A stretch of 64,000 nt of DNA. It comes from Paramecium pentaurelia. Its lineage: Eukaryota > Ciliophora > Oligohymenophorea > Peniculida > Parameciidae. A program made the position numbers and the translations under genes. Shown here one piece after another: positions 12,865-25,711 of this stretch (position 1 is the stretch's first letter; each line of letters starts with the position of its first letter). Location: contig CAJJDO010000165.1 in NCBI GenBank assembly GCA_905183005.1, forward strand, positions 62,001-126,000. The letters run 5' to 3'. The notes under the pieces were generated by a model. The model was not told where the DNA came from and made no database searches. It saw only the letters and a list, made by a program, of their open reading frames with translations.

Positions 12865-15800
12865 ATGGGAATAACCTGTAGTAAAGCAAAAAAGGGACAT
12901 GAAGCCTTAATTGAAAATTAGATTAAATTGGCAGTTCAAGAAGATGAGATTCTTAATTAAGTTGAATATAATAAGGGATTGAATGAGGATTAAGAAGATT
13001 CCAATCAAGAATAAAGTTAAAAACCTGACCTTTAATATTTGAATAGTAGTTCTAAAAAGGCTATAAGTCGATCTGATGATGAGGAAGGTGAGAAATAAAA
13101 AAAAAAGACAGGTAAGAAAAAACCGGTCTAAAAAAGAGATGACAATTATCTGAAAATCTTAGAGTATTCAGATCTAAAAATACAAGCATATATTCTTTTA
13201 TCAAAGGAAGAAGACATAACAACATCTTATGAGTTGACAATAACATTTTCATACTAAGATTATCAGTATAGTGTTAACTGTAAAGCACTTATTCTTTGTG
13301 AACCCAAATAACCTTTTACATTAAGTCCAATAAAATTTGAAGATGCTATAAGCAACAGTTAATTTCAACCCTTCTTTCTTTTAGATACATATTTCAATGT
13401 GGACCTATAGTTAAACTCAAATTTATAATCTTTTAATCAATTATTAGAAGTGAAAAGGAATACTTAATCAGAGAAAAAAGATGAAGATAGTCCATAACTT
13501 TTTACTAAGAGACAAAGTAAAATAATGAATACTTAAATTGTAAATGGAGTTCCATAAAAATAAAAAAGAAAAAAGAAAAGAGAAGCAGCTGAAATGATGG
13601 AATTGATACATGTATTTGATTTTGAATGTTCACCTCGTTTAAATCAAATATTAGTAGCTCTTATGATTCAATAATACAGTCATAAAATAACTAAATATTT
13701 GATCACCATTAATGATGTTTACTTTTTATTTAATGAGAAACCATCTCTTGATAAATAGGAAGTTCATAGAATCCTTATTTTTTATGAACATTTTGATTAT
13801 AGTTTGTTAGAATTGAGTGAATATCTACATTCTAAAAAAATGTAATTATCTCATATCTGTCATCTTTAACTCTCTTTAAATTTATTGTAAATATTGTATA
13901 ATTCATATAAATCATATCTATATAGATTGAATATAACATTAAATACAGTATTTTGGGTTAGCAAAGTAAAGAAATTTAAATTATAAACATTTGGAAGAAT
14001 ATAGAATTTATTAGATTTGGATGGTAAAGATTTTTAAGCAAAATTTAAAACTGCAAATGAATAAAAAATTAATGTCTTTTATAGAGATTTTGATAGAGAC
14101 TTTGCTGCTGTATTAGATATTATTGCATACTTTAAAGATTTAAGTAAGGAGATGGTATAAATTAAAAAATTAAGAAGAAAGAAAAAGAATTTACCTGAAG
14201 GAGAAACTTATTATAGTAAATATATAATAATGTATGATGAATTATTTTAAGATAATATTGATTCATTATTTTAGGGTTTGGTTAGATTAAAATTCTTTGA
14301 TACAAATTCATATGATTAAATACTTGAAGAAATAAAATCAATTATGATGACTTTGGAGAAATTGATAAAATCAGAAATAGCAAAAATTGAATAAGAGAAA
14401 TAATAAAGAGAATTAGAAATGTAAGAATAATAATAGTAAGTATCCCAAAATGTAATTTAAGTAAAATTAGATGATGATGATGATGAATAAGAACCTATTG
14501 AATTGTAGTCATTTAATTTCCCATTTGAAAGAAAAAAGAAAAAAGACTTAACTCAAGAATAGTACTTGTATTATTAAATGATATACTCATCTCTCTTTTA
14601 TAATCAAAATTTTAATGTAATTTGTGATTAATTTCTTGAAATTTCTAAAAATTAAATCTTAATAGCATATGCTTAATTACATTATTCAATTTGGAGAAAA
14701 TTAAGTTCAGTTGTTAAAGAAGGGTTTAGTTTGGAATAGTAGACATCATTACTTTCCATATCAAAGAATGTGACATAACTGACTCTATCTTAAGATTCAT
14801 TTCATTATTATCTATTGTTAGAGTTGATAACAAAAATGAGAGATAAACCATTTAATATTATAAATCATTTGAAATCTATGATATAAGAATAAAATTATAA
14901 AAGAAAAAGATAGGTTAAACCTAAACTTAGTAGAAATTAAAAATTTAATGGAATTATTGAAATGCGAAAAGCAATCTTTTTAGATTTATTCTTTATTGAT
15001 CATTATATAAGTGAACATCATTATAATAAAGCAATCTATTTGATGTAATATGATTTATCATCTTAATTGAAATTTAATCTAAAAAATTATATGCTATATA
15101 CACAATCATTATTTATAAATGGATTATTATGTGAAAAGACATTACAATCAGTATCAGCAATGCTTAATTTGGAAATATCTAAATTATTGTATGATTAATA
15201 TTTTCCAAATACTAAGATTGTTTATATTGAGGATGAAACTTAACGATAAGTGACTAAAGAATAAATGGAAAGTGGTAAATAATATACTTCTAAAATTATT
15301 AATTATGATAATTAAGCATGTGAGAATATGAATGTATTAGATTTTCATTTGGGTAAAGTGTATTTTACAATTCATGATAAAGAGAATGCTTTAAAATGTT
15401 TAAGGAAAGTAAAATAAGCTAGATAAAGGAAATTTGATATTTTATCAGATGAAGTCATTGAAGTAATAATTGAAATATTACGAATATTGGTAGAATAAGA
15501 TGATAGTGGAGCAGCAGGTGAAATTTGTTATGAATATTAATAGAAATTCAAAGAACAATATAGAAAAAATACATATTTTAAATCAAGATATATTGCTCGT
15601 TTGCAATTAATTATGGCAGCTATATTTGAATGTAATGGAATGATGTTGAGTTCCCTTAGATATTATTAAAAAGCCAATAAAACTTTCAATTAATCTAGAA
15701 CTAATTCATATATTTTATAGATACATATTAGAATGAAAATTATGAAATTGATATCTGCTATTAAAACAAAGGCACTTTCAATAAATTCAATCAATAAAGG

Positions 15801-17042
15801 ACAAATAACATTATTTAATTATCATACTGTATATTTATCTGAACTTGTGAAACCATATTTTAATAATTAATTTCTTAGATAGGCAATAGAAGAGAAATAA
15901 AATTAAGTAAATTAAGTTATTTTTAATCATTTAATAAAAATTTATTCATTATTTCGTCATTAAGATTATGATAAATTATAGGATAAACTAAATCAATTAC
16001 ATAATGTTCTCAAAAAAAGAAAAGTAGATGAATGTTATGGATATACTCTATAAAAATTAGGAATCTATAATGCATCTCATAATAATTATCCTTAAGCTAT
16101 AAATTATTTAAAATTAGCTATAGAAATTCATGATAGATTCCTCATATTTCCTTAAAAAGAAATAAGATAATTACGTTGTTAAATTTTGATATTTCATTGT
16201 TTGATATAATTGGAGAAAAAGAAAGAATATTAAGATTAATTAAATTTGATAGATTAATTTATTTAATCAATAAATGAAATGCTCTCTTGGAGTAATATTC
16301 CATATAAATCAACTACAAATAAGTTTACAGTTTTGTAATTGAAACTTGGCAAATAAATTATATATTAATTAGAAGAGATGAGTTAAGTAATTGAGAAATT
16401 TCAAAAGATCAGATATAAACTTATTTAACATTTATCTAATCCAACCAAATTAAAGTCAGTAGCTATCAAATATTTAAAGTAAATTATCAAAACTACAGAA
16501 AAAGAATAAATAAAAAAAAAAAGTCATAATGAATCTAGATAATCATGTCTATTTGGTTTTTTGAGTCATTAAAGTGTAAGACCTAGAAAATCTACAGTAG
16601 TATAAAATAAATCTATTACATAAACTGAATTAGAGTATTAAGAAACTCAAAAGTATTTATATATATATATAATATTAGATCAACAAATACAAGAAGAAGT
16701 AATTTAAAAAATAGAGATAATATGAGTATTTAATTAATATCTGAGAAATCAAATTAAATTAGTTAATAATTTGATGTTGTACAAACATAGAAATCATAGA
16801 TCTTTGATGATAATTTGGAAACGGAAAGAAATGGCAATTTACACATTTCATATAATATAAAAGATAATACTAATACAAAATGCAGTACTGGAATGCCTTC
16901 AATGGCTTAGTTGAATATGACACCAATTAATGAAATGTCAAGATTATCTGGGAAATCACCAATATTAAATTCAAAATAAAAAGGAAACAAAGATTAATAG
17001 AAACTTAAAATTAATCCATTTCAAAAGATTACTCGAAAATGA
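12865..17042 (+). CDS. Large protein with predicted N-terminal lipid anchor, tandem paralogue A (1,383 aa)
   Basis: ATG 12865, one 26-nt intron at 16653-16678 (GTATTTATAT...TATTAG) and TGA 17040-17042. The N-terminus MGITCSKAKKG fits N-myristoylation (Gly2, Ser6) with a nearby Cys for palmitoylation, so attachment to a membrane is likely. The rest is largely helical, interrupted by acidic, Gln-rich linkers (near residues 530-550). The core around residues 770-1100 resembles TPR-like helical repeats, with the signatures SAMLNLEISKLLYDQYFP and AIEIHDRFLIFP. The C-terminal 150 residues are disordered and end NPFQKITRK. The adjacent downstream gene is a clear paralogue with the same signatures. 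No named family is recognised, and function is unknown. Confidence 0.82.
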
Positions 17043-17224
17043 ACTTATATATTTTATGTAATTTATTTCCTTTTATAATGAAATGATTATGATTGATTAA
17101 TAGATACAATAAGAATTTCATTTAAAATAAGATTCTGAAAAATAGAAGATTTTTTAAAAGTCTTTATAAAATGGACATATTATTTTCATATTTCAATATA
17201 TAAATAAATTTAAAAACCGTAAAT

Positions 17225-20200
17225 ATGGGAGCTTGCTGTGCAAAAAAGGCTGACAGAGAAGCTGGAATACAATAATAGATAGAAAAAACTATCATTGAAT
17301 AATAGAAACTTAGAGAAGAAGAAGAAGAAATACAATTCAATTAAGGAAATAAAGACTACTCAACTAAGAGATCAATTCATGTTGTTTAAACTACTATGTA
17401 CACAAATTAAGAGAGATAAGATGATGCAATGGTTTAGATCATTTAAGAAGAAGAAAAATAACCAGAAAAACCAGTTAAGAAGACTAAGTCAAAACCTACC
17501 AAAGACGATATCAATTATTTCAAAAAATATGAACATGTAGTACATGTAAAGGCAATAATAGTAGAATTAATAAAAAATTAAGTTAGTCATTATTATTCTT
17601 TGATGATGAGAGTAGATTATAAGGATTATATTGGTGAAGTAAAAATGAATGGGATCTTAATAACTTCAAGTGAATTTCATTATTATGATATTATACCTGA
17701 AAAATTTAGTGATGCAAACTAGTACTCAAGGTTCTCAACTTTCTTCTCTAATGATAATTATTTTAATGCAGATAAAGAAAGTATTAACAATTTTAATGCA
17801 TTTGAAAAACTCATGCCAGTAGAAAGAATAGTTAGAATAAAATAAGTAGAAAAAAGAGTACGTAGAAAATAAACTATATTTGCAGAAAAGGAATCTCCAT
17901 CTCCAGTTAAGAATAAGGTGGAATTCTTTGATTCAAGATAATAAGAAATGTTAGAAGTTATAACAATTGTAGATATTGAAGAATAAGAAAGATTCTAATG
18001 TCTTTTATTCCATATACTTGTACAATAACAATTCCCAGAACTTAATTAATATTTAGTATTCATACAGAATACTACATTTCTTTTTGATAGACCTCCTTAA
18101 TTTGATGCTCCAAATATTTATAGAATTGCATTATTTTATGATAAATTAGATTATTCATTAAAAGATTTGCAAGTAGCATTAACTAAGGATAATAAAGAAT
18201 TATCACCTCATTTGCATAAGAAATTAACTCTAAATTTACTTTAGATATTATATAATTGTTATTCAAAGTATATTTTTAGACTTAATTTTACACTTTCTAC
18301 TGTCTTTTATTGTGCAAAGAGTAAAGGGTTTAAATTAGAATCTTTTGGAAGATTAAAGAGTATGCTTCCCTTTCATCATAATCAAGAAATGTTATTGAAG
18401 AGTGTAGAAGAGAAAAAGATTACAGCTTATAGAAAGGCGTTGAAAAGAGATTTATTTGCACTTTGTGATTTAATACTCTACTTTAAGAGAATTGGATAAA
18501 CAACATTAAGATCTATATAAGCTTAGAGAAAAAAGTTCATAAAAATGATGGATGGAGGAAATGATAAGGATGATTAAGAACAAAATGATAATTATCTTCA
18601 TATGGCTGAGGAACGTTTTAGTCATAATTCTGATAAGTATTTATTTGAATTTGTTAAAATGGTTCTATTTACAACTAAAGTTGATTCAGCAGAAACTATC
18701 TTACAAAATCTTTAATCAATTATTGAATCTTTATAAAAGTAAATATCTACTTATGAATATAAATTGGAAACTTAAAATGATGATGATAATAAATAATAAT
18801 AAAATTAAAATGAAAGTCAAAAGAAAAATGAATAAGTTGAAGTTATCAATTTAAATGAAATTAATTTAAGTTAATCTGATATATCTAATGAAGAAAATAC
18901 TAATGATAATTATTTATTATCTTTTGAAATAGATTTTTAAAATTTATACCATAATTTAGCAAAGAATAAAGATAAATTAAGTGAAAATGAATCTATCTAT
19001 AAAGATATACTCTATCAATCTCTCTTTTATCAAAATGAATAATACTATTATCAATTAAATAATACATTAAATTTTTAAAGTCTATCTAAATTACAATAAG
19101 CATAGATTATTATTTTAAATGCTTTTAGTACAATCAAGACAATGAAAGATGATTCATGGGAAGTCAAATCTTAAGAATTATCATAATGTATAGAAAAAGC
19201 AATACTTATAGTGAATAGTATTAATGAAGATAGTTATGATAACTTTCATATTTCTATCTTATTTCAAATTTTATCAATATCTCAAAGAAAACCTTTAGTT
19301 ATATTGAATTAATTATAAAGATGTATGACAAGATAACTTGAATTGAAATAGAAATTGAATAATAGATTAAGAGGCAAAAATTCAGCCAAAGGATTAATTG
19401 AATAAAAGAAGTATGTCATGGTATAAACAATGTATGCTCAATCCTATTTAAATTCTAATCATTATTTTGAGGCAATTACAAAAATCTAAAAAGTAGTAGG
19501 TTTTCAATTGAAGAATTTTCATACTGCTTCTCTATTATATGGATATTCATTAATGATAAGTGGAGAGATTGCTAGATTGAGTTCTTAACCTATTTCTGCT
19601 ATGCTTAATTTAGAAATGAGTTTAACCATTTACAATTAATACTTTCCAGAATCTATTATATAATAAACTCCATAAGATGAATATATTTAATAATAGAAAT
19701 AAAAAAAGGAAGCTGATTAATAATGTATTTAATAAGAAATTCCATAATATTTAAAAGAAAGAAAATTTGAAAATCTATCTACAAGTAATTTGGCTAAAGT
19801 AGAATTTCTACTTGGAATGAGTTATTTTGATTCTCATGATTAAGATAATGCTTTGAAAAGTTTGAGAAGAGCATAGAAATTAATGATGAGATCATATGGT
19901 ATATTTGCAGATGAAGTTATTGCATTAGTTTTATATCAACTCAATATTTATGTATTGCAAGATGATGTTGGTGCTGTCATGAAAATTGCAATGAAATATT
20001 CATCTGAAATGAATAAATAATACAAATTAGGTAAATAATTTAGAAGAAAATGTATTGCTAAATTATAATTTATTATTGGATGTATATTTCAATTTTGTGG
20101 ATCCTATTTAAGTGCTTTAAGATTTATAGAAAGATCAAATAGAACTTTATCTAATGCAAAACTCAATAATTTTATCATCTAATCACATTATTAAGCAAAA

Positions 20201-21409
20201 AAAATGAATATTATTGAATAAGTAAAAAGAGCCTTTCATAAAATTAAAAGTAAATAATAATTAAGAGGATAATTGGATTTGAATTAATTTTAAAGTCTAA
20301 ATGAAGTATTGGGTTCATCATTTTAAAATTAATTCTTTTGTTAACCTACTAAATATCATGCATCTATTCTCTTTAAAAAATATAGCAAATATATCTTATA
20401 AGTTTAAGGTTTGATTAGGATAGGTGAGAATGATAAAGCCATTCATTAAATAGAAGAATTATTAAAACAAGCATCAAAAATGAAAAAGGATGAATTATAT
20501 GCTTATATGAAGGATAAGTTAGTTTTAATAACAATAGAATCTACTTAAACAAAAGATTAAATTTTAAATGTTTAGAGATTAATAGAAATTCATGATAGAT
20601 ATTTACAATTTCCATTTAAATAAATTTATAAATTAAGATCTTATATCATTTTGATAAGCTTATATGCAATGATGAAGGATCTTAAAAAATTTAATGAAAC
20701 TTAATCTTAAATTGATGATTTCATTTTAGATATTTATTAAATATTTAATTGGTAAGTAGCAGCACCTATTGATAATACTGTTAATTAAGGTAAATTTGAA
20801 AGATTAAAGAATAGAAATAAAGTAAAAATATTGTTTTAAATTTAATAAATAATGGATTTAATATAATATTTTTATACTATAAGAAAGAAATTATTTGATG
20901 CATTTGATAATTAATAATAATTAAAAGATATTGGAATTTAAGTTCTTAAACGATTAACTGGATAAACAAAACCTATTTTTTAAAAATATTTTGATAAGAA
21001 ATAAGAATGTTTATATGGTATATAATCCAAAGTTAAAATTAAAAATATAGAAAAAGAAATTGATATCTAAAAATTAAATGAAAATCAATAATAAACTAAG
21101 ATTGAAGTTCATTTATAGCCTGAATAAGTTGATGATTAATAAAATCATAAATTAGTATTTGATTTAAGAAGTTATGAAGAGATTGTGTAATCTCGAAATA
21201 ATAAGAGAAAATCATCTCGTCATTAAAAACAATAATCTTAAGAAGTATAAATAGAAAAAAAAGAAATATCTGAAATTAAAGAAATCAAAGAATCAAAACA
21301 TAAAAGAAATGTTACTGAAATTACAGCAGCAACATTAAATAAAAATAAAAAGAAATAGGCTTATAAATTAAACCCCTTTGAAACCACAACTAAAAATTCT
21401 AAGAGATGA
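17225..21409 (+). CDS. Large protein with predicted N-terminal lipid anchor, tandem paralogue B (1,394 aa)
   Basis: Intronless frame from ATG 17225 to TGA 21407-21409. The N-terminus MGACCAKKADREAG has Gly2 and two cysteines but Ala, not Ser, at position 6, so palmitoylation is as likely as myristoylation. Like its upstream neighbour it has a basic and acidic linker region, helical repeats and a disordered Lys-rich tail ending NPFETTTKNSKR. Shared landmarks with paralogue A include SAMLNLEMSLTIYNQYFP, DNALKSLRRA and IEIHDRYLQFP, in the same order and at similar positions. Sequence identity is low outside these blocks, so the duplication is old. A 182-bp gap separates the two. Function unknown. 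Confidence 0.82.
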
Positions 21410-21513
21410 ATTTTATATATAATTTTCTTATCTTTTAAGTATATTGAATATAATTAAAGAGAATCTTAAAGATTTATCACATTTCTATTTTATTTATTTA
21501 ATACAACTTATTT

Positions 21514-21912
21514 TCATTAATTATAAAAATATCTCATAATTATTATGATTAATTTGAATTTGTCATTTATTTCTAAATTTTAGTTCTATCTTTAAGTCTT
21601 TTAATAAATTTAAAACACATTTTCAGTATTTAATTAACAGAAATTAATTTAATAGTAATATTTGAACAAATAATTCAATAACTGATTATAATTATTATAT
21701 ATAAAAAATTAATATATTTTCTTACCTAATTTAATTTTGGCTAAAAAGTGATCTCTATTATTATTAGGAGTAAAATTATTCTAAATCTATTCCAAATGAG
21801 CTTTTACAGAAATTTACTATTTCAATTATTTTTTCTCATTATCTCTAATTTTGAAGGTCTTATAAAGTGATGTTTCATTCTTTTTATTATTAATTAAAAG
21901 ATTATACTACAT
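21514..21912 (-). CDS. Hypothetical protein, uncertain ends (132 aa from first ATG)
   Basis: A frame ending at TGA 21516-21514 is open back to about 22068. Its middle part looks coding (ETSLYKTFKIRDNEKKQLK, then FTPNNNRDHFLAKIKLGKK), with normal Gln use of TAA/TAG. The first in-frame ATG is at 21912, but good coding character extends at least 40 codons further upstream (IFPSLRSLIEKSQNYS), so a 5' exon or a decayed start is likely. The C-terminal 50 codons are A+T-rich, so a 3' intron or an earlier end is possible. No homology is recognised. It may be a gene relic. Confidence 0.35.
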
Positions 21913-22228
21913 ACTATAATTTTATGATTTTTCAATTAATGAGCGTAATGAAGGGAAAATATGTCTTAAATGAATACTTTACAAGTATTAAGAAATATTC
22001 TGAATTAAAGTCAATTACTCATATTTATTCTTTGTTATTATCGAATTATTCTGATCTCATTAAGTGATTTGTTATCAAAAAAATTTTAATGGAATGTAAT
22101 TTCTATATTTAAAATTTACCCTATGTTTGTCAATTTACAAAAGGGATAAGTAATAATACTAAATCAGCCTGTAATTGAGTTTAAAAAATTACAGACTACA
22201 AACAAAAAAAAATATATAGTTAACAATT

Positions 22229-22550
22229 TCATTAAGGTATAGATGTTAAAATATATTAGGAATCATTTCGAATTTCATATTAAAACAGTATTTTCGAAGT
22301 GATTTGGCTTCCTCCAACACTTGATATTATTGTTATTGAGCTTTTGGACTAAATTATGGGAACTATTTGGCATTAATTTTATTATGTGATGTTGACTTTC
22401 TATTTGATGACATTTTTTCTGTGATAAATAATGATCGATTTGGCTGCTGGATACTTGATATTGAGTCTTTTGGCTGCCTTTAAGATTTTTGAATGAATAT
22501 ATTACATGTTTTATTTTAAAACCCTTTATAAATACCAATTGTATGAGAGA
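22229..22550 (-). pseudogene. Decayed helix-turn-helix gene, copy 1
   Basis: From 22507 to TGA 22231-22229 the minus strand encodes a 92-residue ORF beginning near KAAKRLNIKYPAAKSIII, which resembles the homeodomain-like HTH of Tc1/IS630-type transposases and domesticated relatives (pattern A-A-K-x-L-N-I-K-Y-x-x-A-K). The stretch just upstream (FIKGFKIKH) continues the match to copy 2, but in a different frame, so a one-base shift separates the two parts. A standard-code ORF in this place (22275-22538) is the wrong frame. Relation to copy 2 covers about 130 bp at DNA level. A short functional gene starting at 22507 cannot be excluded. Confidence 0.5.
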
Positions 22551-24032
22551 GTTTCTTAAAGATGCGGGTACTTTTTCATATGGTCTGCAAGCAATAAAAT
22601 ATTATTTCATTAAATATTAAATCCCACTTTAGATATTTCAATATTTGAATATCTCAGGTTATACCTAAATAGAAGAATTGAATCTTCCAAAGAACATTGA
22701 TTCATTATAAATAAAATGTTATATATGAAATTGCCACTCTATTTTTACAAAATCTGTTAAAATTTACCAAATTGAGGGCTATATATAAAATTGTCATGAT
22801 CAAAACATACAAACTATAATTTATTAACTATATAATTTTTTAATTATTTTCAGTAATTTTTATATATAAAAATTAATTTTATAAATAAACTCTGTAAAAA
22901 TATGTAAACTCTTGTATTCTGATTTTTGAATAATAAATATCTAAAATAAACCAAAACTAAAACTATGTTAAGAACTATTTGTAAATTATTCAATTTCTGA
23001 ATTGAATGTATTAAATTAATTGTAAATATATATACACCACGGATTACTTAGATGTCTTTAACTAAAGAATACCTTTATGATATTTTTTTTTATTTTTTAA
23101 TTATTTATTATACTTTAATTATCATACTCTTAACCCTATATTGTATAAGATTCCTCTGATAAATTTAAATATTTCAGCTTGAAATATTCAGATATTTTTC
23201 TATTTAATCATTAAGAATCTCTAAATTAAATCAATAAAAGGACATCCAGATTATTTTTATGAATAATTTTCATAAGATTAGCTTTATTTTATTTATTTAT
23301 TTCTAATAAATTTAAGTGAAGTTTGTATTAATTATTGATTTATTAATAATTAATTTTTATTAAGAATAAAATTTTTACTCTACCTTAAAGATAATACAAT
23401 CTGTTTTATCATCCAATTAACTTGGTATGATGGAATTTAAATTTGAGAGACATAAATTATGAATGTGAAATTTCTTTAATAATTTATTTTTTATTTTATA
23501 AACTTTTAATTGTAACATTTAATAATGATTAATTTATATTCATATATTAATTTATAAATGAAAATGATTAATAATTTTTGTTTTTCTCATTATCTCTCAG
23601 ATAAGCCCTATCTTATATTTTCTAAAATTATAAATTAATATATATGTTTCTCTTGGGTTTAAAGAGAATTAATATCAAATAATAGATATTATTACTGTTT
23701 AGTATCAATAATTGAATATTTTCTTGCTTTTATGCTTAGAATATATTGTGTCCTTTATTTATTACAACTTAATGAATTTTGAATCATTTCTTTGAAAAAA
23801 GACTCTAGAATTAAGAAAATTGGTTATTATGCAAAGCAGAGGAATTTTCTGAATTGATTTAAATTGAAGGTAATTTTCTTTGGTTTGACTAATTAAAATT
23901 GGAATTGAGACATGCAATATATAAAATAGACAACCTATCAAATTTAAACTCATTATTTTGAAATGTATAATGTAAATACTTAGTTGGTTGATATTAGAAA
24001 TTGTACATATATAAAATAACTTAGAAATAAAA
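22551..24032. other. Gene-poor A+T-rich stretch
   Basis: No coding region, RNA gene or tandem array that I can support. A 99-residue standard-code ORF on the minus strand here has no TAA or TAG glutamine codons and no recognisable motif. Confidence 0.5.
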
Positions 24033-24315
24033 TCATTCTTAAGTGATTGTGGGATATTCAAAGTAGATTTGTCTAACTACATCTCCTCCTAATTTTGATA
24101 TAATATTTAGTTTGCACTTTTATGATGAAAGTGGTACAATCTAACATTCTGATTTTGAATTGATTTAATTTTTGGACCTCATAACATTGTTCCTGTAGTA
24201 AATTATATAAGTTTTGGCAGCTGCATATTTGATATTCAATTTTTTGGCTGCCTATAGAGAATTTTTATATAAAAATACGGCCTTTATCTTAAAGCCTAGA
24301 TGGCAAACTAATTAC
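24033..24315 (-). pseudogene. Decayed helix-turn-helix gene, copy 2
   Basis: Minus-strand frame open from about 24315 to TGA 24035-24033 without a usable start codon. It reads LGFKIKAVFLYKNS, then QAAKKLNIKYAAAKTYII, then CQIVPL and IISKLGGD. Each block aligns with copy 1 about 1.8 kb away (GFKIK; KAAKRLNIKYPAAK; CQIVPI; IISSVGG). The A-A-K-K-L-N-I-K-Y core is like an HTH DNA-binding segment. The absence of a start and the isolated context suggest a relic. Confidence 0.5.
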
Positions 24316-24792
24316 AATAGTTTTTTTTTCTATTCATCAGATATCTTTTAATAGGTTCGAGAATATTTAATATTTTCCTTCATTTTATATTCTTTAGGAT
24401 TTAAATAAAATTTAATTTTTAGCTACTTGATTATTAATTATCAGTTATAATATCCATTAAAATCTCAATTTAAAAAATGAGAATTAATAAATTATTATAT
24501 TATTCTTTTTCTAAGAATTGAAATAATTTTCTTTAATTTAAAACATATCATTTGCAAAGCCATTATTATTTTTACAATAGATCTTAAGAATTATAATTAA
24601 TTTTTGAGATTTCTTTGATTTATACCTTTTAAGAAAATTAAAAGGACAGAAATAATATGTGTTTTAGAAATTAGTCTAGAGAATAATATGATATTTATGA
24701 TTTAATTAATGAATAGGTAAATTAATAAGATTTATTAACGAAATATATTTCATCATAATAAATATAAATTTATATATATATATTTTGATAAT
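24316..24792. other. A+T-rich intergenic stretch
   Basis: Nothing recognisable between the HTH relic and the end of the next minus-strand gene. Confidence 0.5.
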
Positions 24793-25711
24793 TCATAATT
24801 TGTTTTTGTAAATAGCTAATCCTTTGGCTCTTAATTCTTATTCCCATTCACGTGCTTCTTTTTCATAAAGATCTTTGAGCATACAATTTCTTCTTTTCTT
24901 CAATTCTTAATAAGCATTTTCTACTTCTTTAGAATAGCTACACATATTAACAGATTGCACGTTACACTTTATTCATGAATTTTAATTCATTAACTTTATC
25001 ATATTTAGATTTTGATTCATGCCACCATGTATTTCTGCTGATTGATTTCAAGTTCTAATCATACCTTTCTGCTTCTGTATATTATTAATTTAATTGAATA
25101 TTCCTTTTTATTTATTGCATTATTTGTTATATAAATTAATAATTTAATAGTCATATTTTTTCCAACTAAATCCACAACATTTCATCTCCTATTGACCATT
25201 ACAATCCTTTCTTTCTATATTATTGATTTTGAACTTCAAAGAACTCTCCCAATTTCTTTGTGCATTCCTATTCAAGATCAATTAATTTAGGTGATTTTGT
25301 TATACTAATGATAACTACAATAATTGATATTAATGTAGGTAAAACAATGAATATAGTGCCAAGCAATGTCAATGTTGATTTAAAATCTTCATATGAAAAA
25401 CCCAATACAAACAATATGACTCCAACAATAAATAAAACCCATGAAGATGTAACTGACATAGATCATATTGAAATACCATAAAATTTTTCAGTTTCTAAAG
25501 GGTCACTTTCTTCAATTCTACTTTTTTCACATCTAATTTTTTAACAAATGCGATTAGCTTAGAATACAGTTTCAGCAATTGAATCTTCAGATACTGGCAT
25601 ATATGGTAATTTTGCAGGTAAAGAAAAGCCTAATTTATCAGCATAGACAGGGACAATAAGGATATCTTAAGATGAATTAGGAATACGTGAACGATCAATT
25701 TTTTATTTCAT
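24793..25711 (-). CDS. Two-pass membrane protein, unknown (about 267 aa)
   Basis: ATG 25711 to TGA 24795-24793 with introns at 25453-25476 (24 nt), 25104-25166 (63 nt, unusually long) and 24967-24994 (28 nt). This model closes in frame. An 80-residue soluble N-terminus precedes two transmembrane helices (WVLFIVGVILFVLGF and LLGTIFIVLPTLISIIVVII). Next comes a cytosolic segment with KKGLQWSIGDEMLWIQ, then TWWHESKSKYDK and a coiled, acidic C-terminus (YEKEAREWEQELRAKG). The weak point is the 63-nt intron: without it there is an in-frame TGA. An alternative frame containing KCCGFSW looks tetraspanin-like but cannot be joined well. No family is assigned. Confidence 0.55.

Noticed and set aside
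18552..18854. 100-aa plus-strand ORF
   Set aside because: Out-of-frame shadow inside the 1,394-aa paralogue B gene.
22275..22538. 87-aa minus-strand standard-code ORF
   Set aside because: The conserved frame shared with the copy at 24.0-24.3 kb is a different one, carrying the AAK-x-LNIKY block.
23762..24061. 99-aa minus-strand ORF
   Set aside because: It has no TAA/TAG Gln codons in 99 residues, no motif, and partly overlaps the HTH relic in another frame.
25090..25230. Tetraspanin-like reading (KCCGFSW) of the two-TM gene
   Set aside because: It needs frame switches with poor splice sites and cannot be joined to the well-supported C-terminal exon; only two TM helices are present.
25260..25481. 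73-aa plus-strand ORF
   Set aside because: Antisense to the two TM helices of the minus-strand membrane protein gene.
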